Shown: piece by piece, positions 8,801-10,514 of the stretch | How positions within the stretch are numbered: the first letter of the stretch is position 1 | Layout: each line of letters begins with the position of its first letter | Source of the DNA: Thermoplasmatota archaeon | GTDB taxonomy: Archaea > Thermoplasmatota > Penumbrarchaeia > Penumbrarchaeales > Penumbrarchaeaceae | DNA: 10,514 nt | Direction of reading: 5' to 3' | Assembly (NCBI GenBank): GCA_016929175.1 | Contig: JAFGJI010000025.1 | Span: 1-10,514, forward strand | Made by a program: the position numbers and the translations under genes | Notes under the pieces: model-generated | Told to the model about the DNA's origin: nothing | The model's database searches: none | What the model saw: the letters and a program-made list of their open reading frames with translations, nothing else

Positions 8801-9129
8801 TCTCAAACACATCATTCCATGATACCAAGGTCGAGTTCGAAGTATACGAGGGAGAGGTGGAGAACCTTGGGGACATACCCATCAAGTCGGAAAAGGAGTA
8901 CCGTGAGGAGGTGAAAGAAAGGTCAGATATGTTGCTTGTCATCATCGGAGTGGCAGTGTTTCTCATTGTAATTCTTGCGGTCCTCGCAGGGGTGGCCTAT
9001 CAGATCAAGAAGACCCGGGAATACCGGAACATGGGGCCGATGGTCGATGAATGGGTTGCCGGCGGCGAACAGAAACCCGCTGCGGCCGAAACACCGCCCG
9101 CGGAACTAGAAGAAGGCATCCAGGGATAA
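5848..9129 (+). CDS. Large membrane-anchored surface protein: NosD-like beta-helix, FN3, Ig-like repeats, Big_5 and carboxypeptidase-regulatory-like domains
   Basis: A 1093-residue predicted surface protein. A signal peptide (about 1-24) is followed by WSGSGSSGDPF at 62-72, a typical entry to archaeal NosD-type domains. About ten right-handed parallel beta-helix coils of 21-26 residues run from about 86 to 340 (pattern N-x-I near each turn, then GI or GV). The cap GNYWHDM...DTNSDGIVDQWY...DYYPL (about 345-381) is characteristic of NosD/CASH proteins. Then come an FN3-like domain (about 391-482), four Ig-like repeats (about 485-838) joined by VDxxxP-type linkers (VDLTDP, VDLLPP, VDMSPP, FDVTYP), a Big_5-like domain (about 838-928), a carboxypeptidase-regulatory-like domain (about 937-1011), a membrane segment (about 1028-1050) and a 43-residue tail. 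The helix fold often binds or processes polysaccharide, but I see no certain catalytic site, so adhesion or a stalk role is inference. The frame stays open upstream to 5641; ATG 5848 is chosen for its signal peptide and TATA spacing. Confidence 0.82.
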   Translation: MREVLFLIALSMVLACPVLHDGSAGSEGDMPMLPEPFAPVDHSPISISGNDALSSRASLEGWSGSGSSGDPFIISDYKILATGTSCISISNTDLYLVISGCNLTNGALAGIYLSNSANVRITENTIGPNDGDGILLSNSNYILIDNNTMNVELVFVMNYNGIHLTGSSTGNTIENNRIDRSESDGIRLEGSSTDNIIRHNYIVENWNNGISIASDDNLVVENTIWANKVGVMVDADNIRMTGNLLRQNSWGVTLHSGGGNTVSYNNFVRNTYGVRIFLSNNNEISDNYILKSDKFGIDFEHSSASGNRIFQNYFFYNNGTGSYYVFSMRQSRDLSKTNIWHSTTNRGNYWHDMRSPDTNSDGIVDQWYFLEGGEQHDYYPLVNSPIPDVFTPPKKLAAQPGQDHINLSWWPVNYGMGVLVQRFNIYRNEREGGEFYIGSTDADSLSYTDRDVVPGRSYYYYVTAVTEIAESNRSNRVKSSPDVARPSVSITSPGEGDVLNYGDVFINWTGTDNIAIDRFEITLDDEPTMDVGLNEHYLFLDLEEGEHSVEVRIYDMAENNRSDTLNFIVDLTDPTITMQKGGDGPIMFNTDLPYVKWSSEDTGPGIDHHLITHDGENWTRLGDVKEYLFTFPLDAGEFTITVRCVDKGGNWAQDSVDIVVDLLPPTLWIISPAGPGYYNVGTIEIVYSAFDDLTNVTGFFVRIDTGNWIAKGLARSHNFTYLDEGEHHLYVKALDGSGNDVIVSTAGTVDMSPPELQILNLVNGTLYNGPVTLEWEVHDEISGMNGSRISIDGGEWTYYSVPKPVVLESLQDGDHFLILEAEDRAGNVRSVNISYSFDVTYPFATHVSPGGYDADVSSNITITFSEEMDRDSVILDSPGINGRRIWAGNNLTLIPYTDLEYSRKYSLAVGGKDLAGNDMAVFNWFFVTEEDLSLRFGRVHGRVVTTDGRPLPGASYRFKTGEKGVCDEEGRFDTYVETGKNFIIVSNTSFHDTKVEFEVYEGEVENLGDIPIKSEKEYREEVKERSDMLLVIIGVAVFLIVILAVLAGVAYQIKKTREYRNMGPMVDEWVAGGEQKPAAAETPPAELEEGIQG

Positions 9130-10125
9130 CTGCGGAACCTCCTTCTTCGGACCACCGAGCTGGTCAAGCGTCCTCTCCACCCCCGTAATGCCGAATTCCC
9201 TCTGATCGACCAGGAACCCGATGACCTTTTCCCTGTCGATCTCCCCGTACTCGATCCTGTAGTCATCGGTGACGTTTGGTCGGAGGAAGATCTCCCTGAC
9301 CTTTTCCCACTCAAGCAGAGGGATGCGCTTCTCCTTCACGACCTTTTCAAGCGTCCCGTACTCCCTGATGAACGATAGTGCGCGTTTCGGACCGATGCCT
9401 TTCACTCCTTCGTTGAAATCGGTTCCGATGAGGATCCCGAGATCTATCATCTGCTCCCTTGATAATCCAAGCTCCGAGAGCGTTCTTTCAAGTTCGATCA
9501 TTTCGGGTTGTACATTGACCCATTCCCTCCTGTTCGGAAGCTTCCTCCTTCCCGTTACGGCCAGGTTCCTTATCAACCGGGGGCATCCGAAGAGTATCGA
9601 ATCTAGGTCCTGGGAGGAAGCCCCGTAAACGTCACCCTTCGAGGCCATATGGGATGCCTGGGCTTCTCCCTCACCCGGTGACTGCACCCACGGCACCCCC
9701 ATTATATCAAGCAGGTGTTTTGCATCCTCTATCATGGTATCCGTCAGTCTCGAGGTCTGCTGGGCCTTTGTCCTTGCCGTCTGGAGGTCCCCCTCTTCAA
9801 GGGCTTTCTCCCAGTCCAGCATCGCTTTTTCTTTCCTCTCCCTCCTGAGCTCCAGTGTTCCTTTCTTGAGCTCGTGGGGTTTTCCGTCGAAGAGGTACAC
9901 CGGCCTGATGCCATCTGATATGAGGCTTGCCGTTCTGCTGAAGATACCTTTCAGATGAGATACGACGTTACCCTTTGAATCCGTGAGAGGAAAACCTTCC
10001 GGGGTCCTTATGGAGGACACGAACTGGTAGAGTATGTTGTAGGCGTCCATACCTATGACCTTGCCCGTGAGTTCCCCCTTCATCAGGTCCCTCTTGAACA
10101 CAAGGTCCCCTATCTTCACGCCCAT
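9106..10125 (-). CDS. fen: Flap endonuclease 1 (FEN-1)
   Basis: A 339-residue structure-specific nuclease that removes 5' flaps and RNA primers during Okazaki-fragment maturation and base-excision repair, working with PCNA. The length is normal for archaeal FEN-1. It starts with the family's MGVKIGDLV. All seven metal-binding acidic residues are visible: D27 (MDAYN), D80 (FDGKP), E152 and E154 (PGEGEAQ), D173 and D175 (SQDLDS) and D236 (GTDFNEG). GVKGIGPKRAL (240-250) is the DNA-binding helix-hairpin region. The C-terminus QLSLDAFF (332-339) is a canonical PIP box for PCNA. The gene runs toward the NosD-like gene and its last 24 bp overlap that gene's end, so the overlap covers most of the PIP-box codons. 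It diverges from a secreted-protein gene across a 72-bp spacer. A TATA-like ATTAAT at 10150-10155 suggests a leaderless mRNA. Confidence 0.97.
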   Translation of the reverse strand: MGVKIGDLVFKRDLMKGELTGKVIGMDAYNILYQFVSSIRTPEGFPLTDSKGNVVSHLKGIFSRTASLISDGIRPVYLFDGKPHELKKGTLELRRERKEKAMLDWEKALEEGDLQTARTKAQQTSRLTDTMIEDAKHLLDIMGVPWVQSPGEGEAQASHMASKGDVYGASSQDLDSILFGCPRLIRNLAVTGRRKLPNRREWVNVQPEMIELERTLSELGLSREQMIDLGILIGTDFNEGVKGIGPKRALSFIREYGTLEKVVKEKRIPLLEWEKVREIFLRPNVTDDYRIEYGEIDREKVIGFLVDQREFGITGVERTLDQLGGPKKEVPQLSLDAFF

Positions 10126-10149
10126 GCGGTATGAATGGTCTGACGTTGG

Positions 10150-10155
10150 ATTAAT
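10150..10155 (-). promoter_or_regulatory. TATA-like element of fen
   Basis: On the minus strand this reads GGAAAG-ATTAAT, a purine-rich BRE-like block followed by a TATA-like core. Its centre is about 28 bp before the fen start codon at 10125, placing the transcript start at or very near the ATG. It lies back to back with the rightward element at 10168-10173. Confidence 0.45.
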
Positions 10156-10167
10156 CTTTCCATCAAC

Positions 10168-10173
10168 TTATAT
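10168..10173 (+). promoter_or_regulatory. TATA box of the rightward secreted-protein gene
   Basis: TTATAT is centred about 28 bp before the ATG at 10198, the spacing expected for a leaderless transcript. Only 12 bp separate it from the leftward fen element, so the TFB-recognition regions of the two promoters would share the same short stretch. Confidence 0.5.
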
Positions 10174-10197
10174 GCCAAATACGTGTTGTGGTGATAG

Positions 10198-10514
10198 ATG
10201 AACCGCAGGTACCTTTTCATCGTGACGCTTTTTTTTGTACTCGTTTCGTTCATTGAACCTGTCAAGGGCGATGCCGTCCTGTGCCTTGATCATTTCAATC
10301 CGCTTGAGCCTGTCAAGGGAGATACCGTCGAGTTCTATGTTGTCGCTCTGACGGGCAACGGTTCGGATATACTGAGCGTGGAGCTCACAATAGATGATCA
10401 GACCCGGAGCATGGTGTCATTGAGGGAAGACATCCACATGAAAGATCAGACGGCGGCCATCTATTTCTGCACATTGGAAGTTCAGAGTTCCGGGACCTTC
10501 AATGTCACGTACAC
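10198..10514 (+). CDS. Predicted secreted protein, N-terminal part only (cut by window end)
   Basis: The frame is open from ATG 10198 to the window end, giving 105 codons. Residues 4-19 form a signal-peptide-like segment (RYLFIVTLFFVLVSFI after MNR). The rest shows alternating hydrophobic strands (VEFYVVAL, LSVELTIDD, AAIYFCTLEV, GTFNVTYT), as in an Ig-like or other beta-sandwich domain on the cell surface. EPVKGD appears twice, at residues 20-25 and 37-42. I recognise no specific family. The start is supported by the TATA element at 10168-10173 and the signal peptide. The gene diverges from fen. Given the two large anchored surface proteins nearby it may be another of that type, but its length and anchor lie outside the window. 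Confidence 0.7.
   Translation, partial: MNRRYLFIVTLFFVLVSFIEPVKGDAVLCLDHFNPLEPVKGDTVEFYVVALTGNGSDILSVELTIDDQTRSMVSLREDIHMKDQTAAIYFCTLEVQSSGTFNVTY
10255..10329 (+). repeat. Short direct repeat encoding EPVKGD twice
   Basis: A 24-base unit at 10255-10278 (gaacctgtcaagggcgat, then gccgtc) recurs at 10306-10329 with three mismatches, 51 bp apart and in frame. Both copies read EPVKGD followed by a residue and Val. It sits at the junction of the signal peptide and mature protein. It may be a small tandem duplication of 17 codons, or chance similarity in strand-turn sequence. Confidence 0.4.

Noticed and set aside
9269..9958. Several plus-strand open frames opposite fen
   Set aside because: Serine- and proline-rich translations without motifs; the minus strand encodes FEN-1 with every catalytic residue.

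Overview
The window looks like a chromosomal segment of an archaeon, most likely a euryarchaeon and possibly of the Thermoplasmatota (the phylum-level guess is inference). The evidence is a flap endonuclease FEN-1 with a C-terminal PCNA-binding motif, a UbiA-family enzyme matching digeranylgeranylglyceryl phosphate synthase (archaeal ether-lipid synthesis), TATA-type promoter elements at a fixed short distance from start codons, and very large secreted proteins held by one C-terminal membrane segment. I see no tRNA, rRNA, CRISPR array, insertion sequence or prophage gene. No intergenic gap exceeds about 130 bases, so the window is almost fully coding.

Layout, left to right. 1-130: a possible gene end and the promoter of an acylphosphatase (131-403, +). 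480-2339 (+): a POT/PTR2-type major facilitator transporter with an unusual thirteenth membrane segment and an extracellular C-terminal domain. 2419-5043 (+): an 874-residue surface protein with seven propeller-like repeats, a run of beta-sandwich regions and a C-terminal anchor. 4958-5797 (+): the prenyltransferase, whose start lies inside the end of the surface-protein gene. 5848-9129 (+): a 1093-residue surface protein with a NosD-like parallel beta-helix, an FN3-like domain, four Ig-like repeats, a Big_5-like domain, a carboxypeptidase-regulatory-like domain and an anchor. 9106-10125 (-): fen, converging on and overlapping the preceding gene by 24 bp. 10198 to the window end (+): the start of another secreted protein, divergent from fen.

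How the genes relate. Housekeeping genes (acylphosphatase, lipid synthase, fen) alternate with membrane and cell-surface genes. Nearly every gene appears to have its own TATA-like element, so this is probably a row of single-gene units rather than one operon. Six genes have that element centred about 24-30 bp before the chosen ATG, as expected for leaderless mRNAs. The transporter is the exception: its element is about 43 bp upstream and a GGAGG motif precedes the start. The transporter and the large ectodomain proteins together suggest a surface concerned with binding and taking up external material, but no single pathway links the genes. The most notable points are the appended ectodomain on the POT transporter, the propeller surface protein, the lipid-synthase promoter inside the neighbouring coding sequence, and the convergent overlap across the codons of the FEN-1 PCNA-binding motif.
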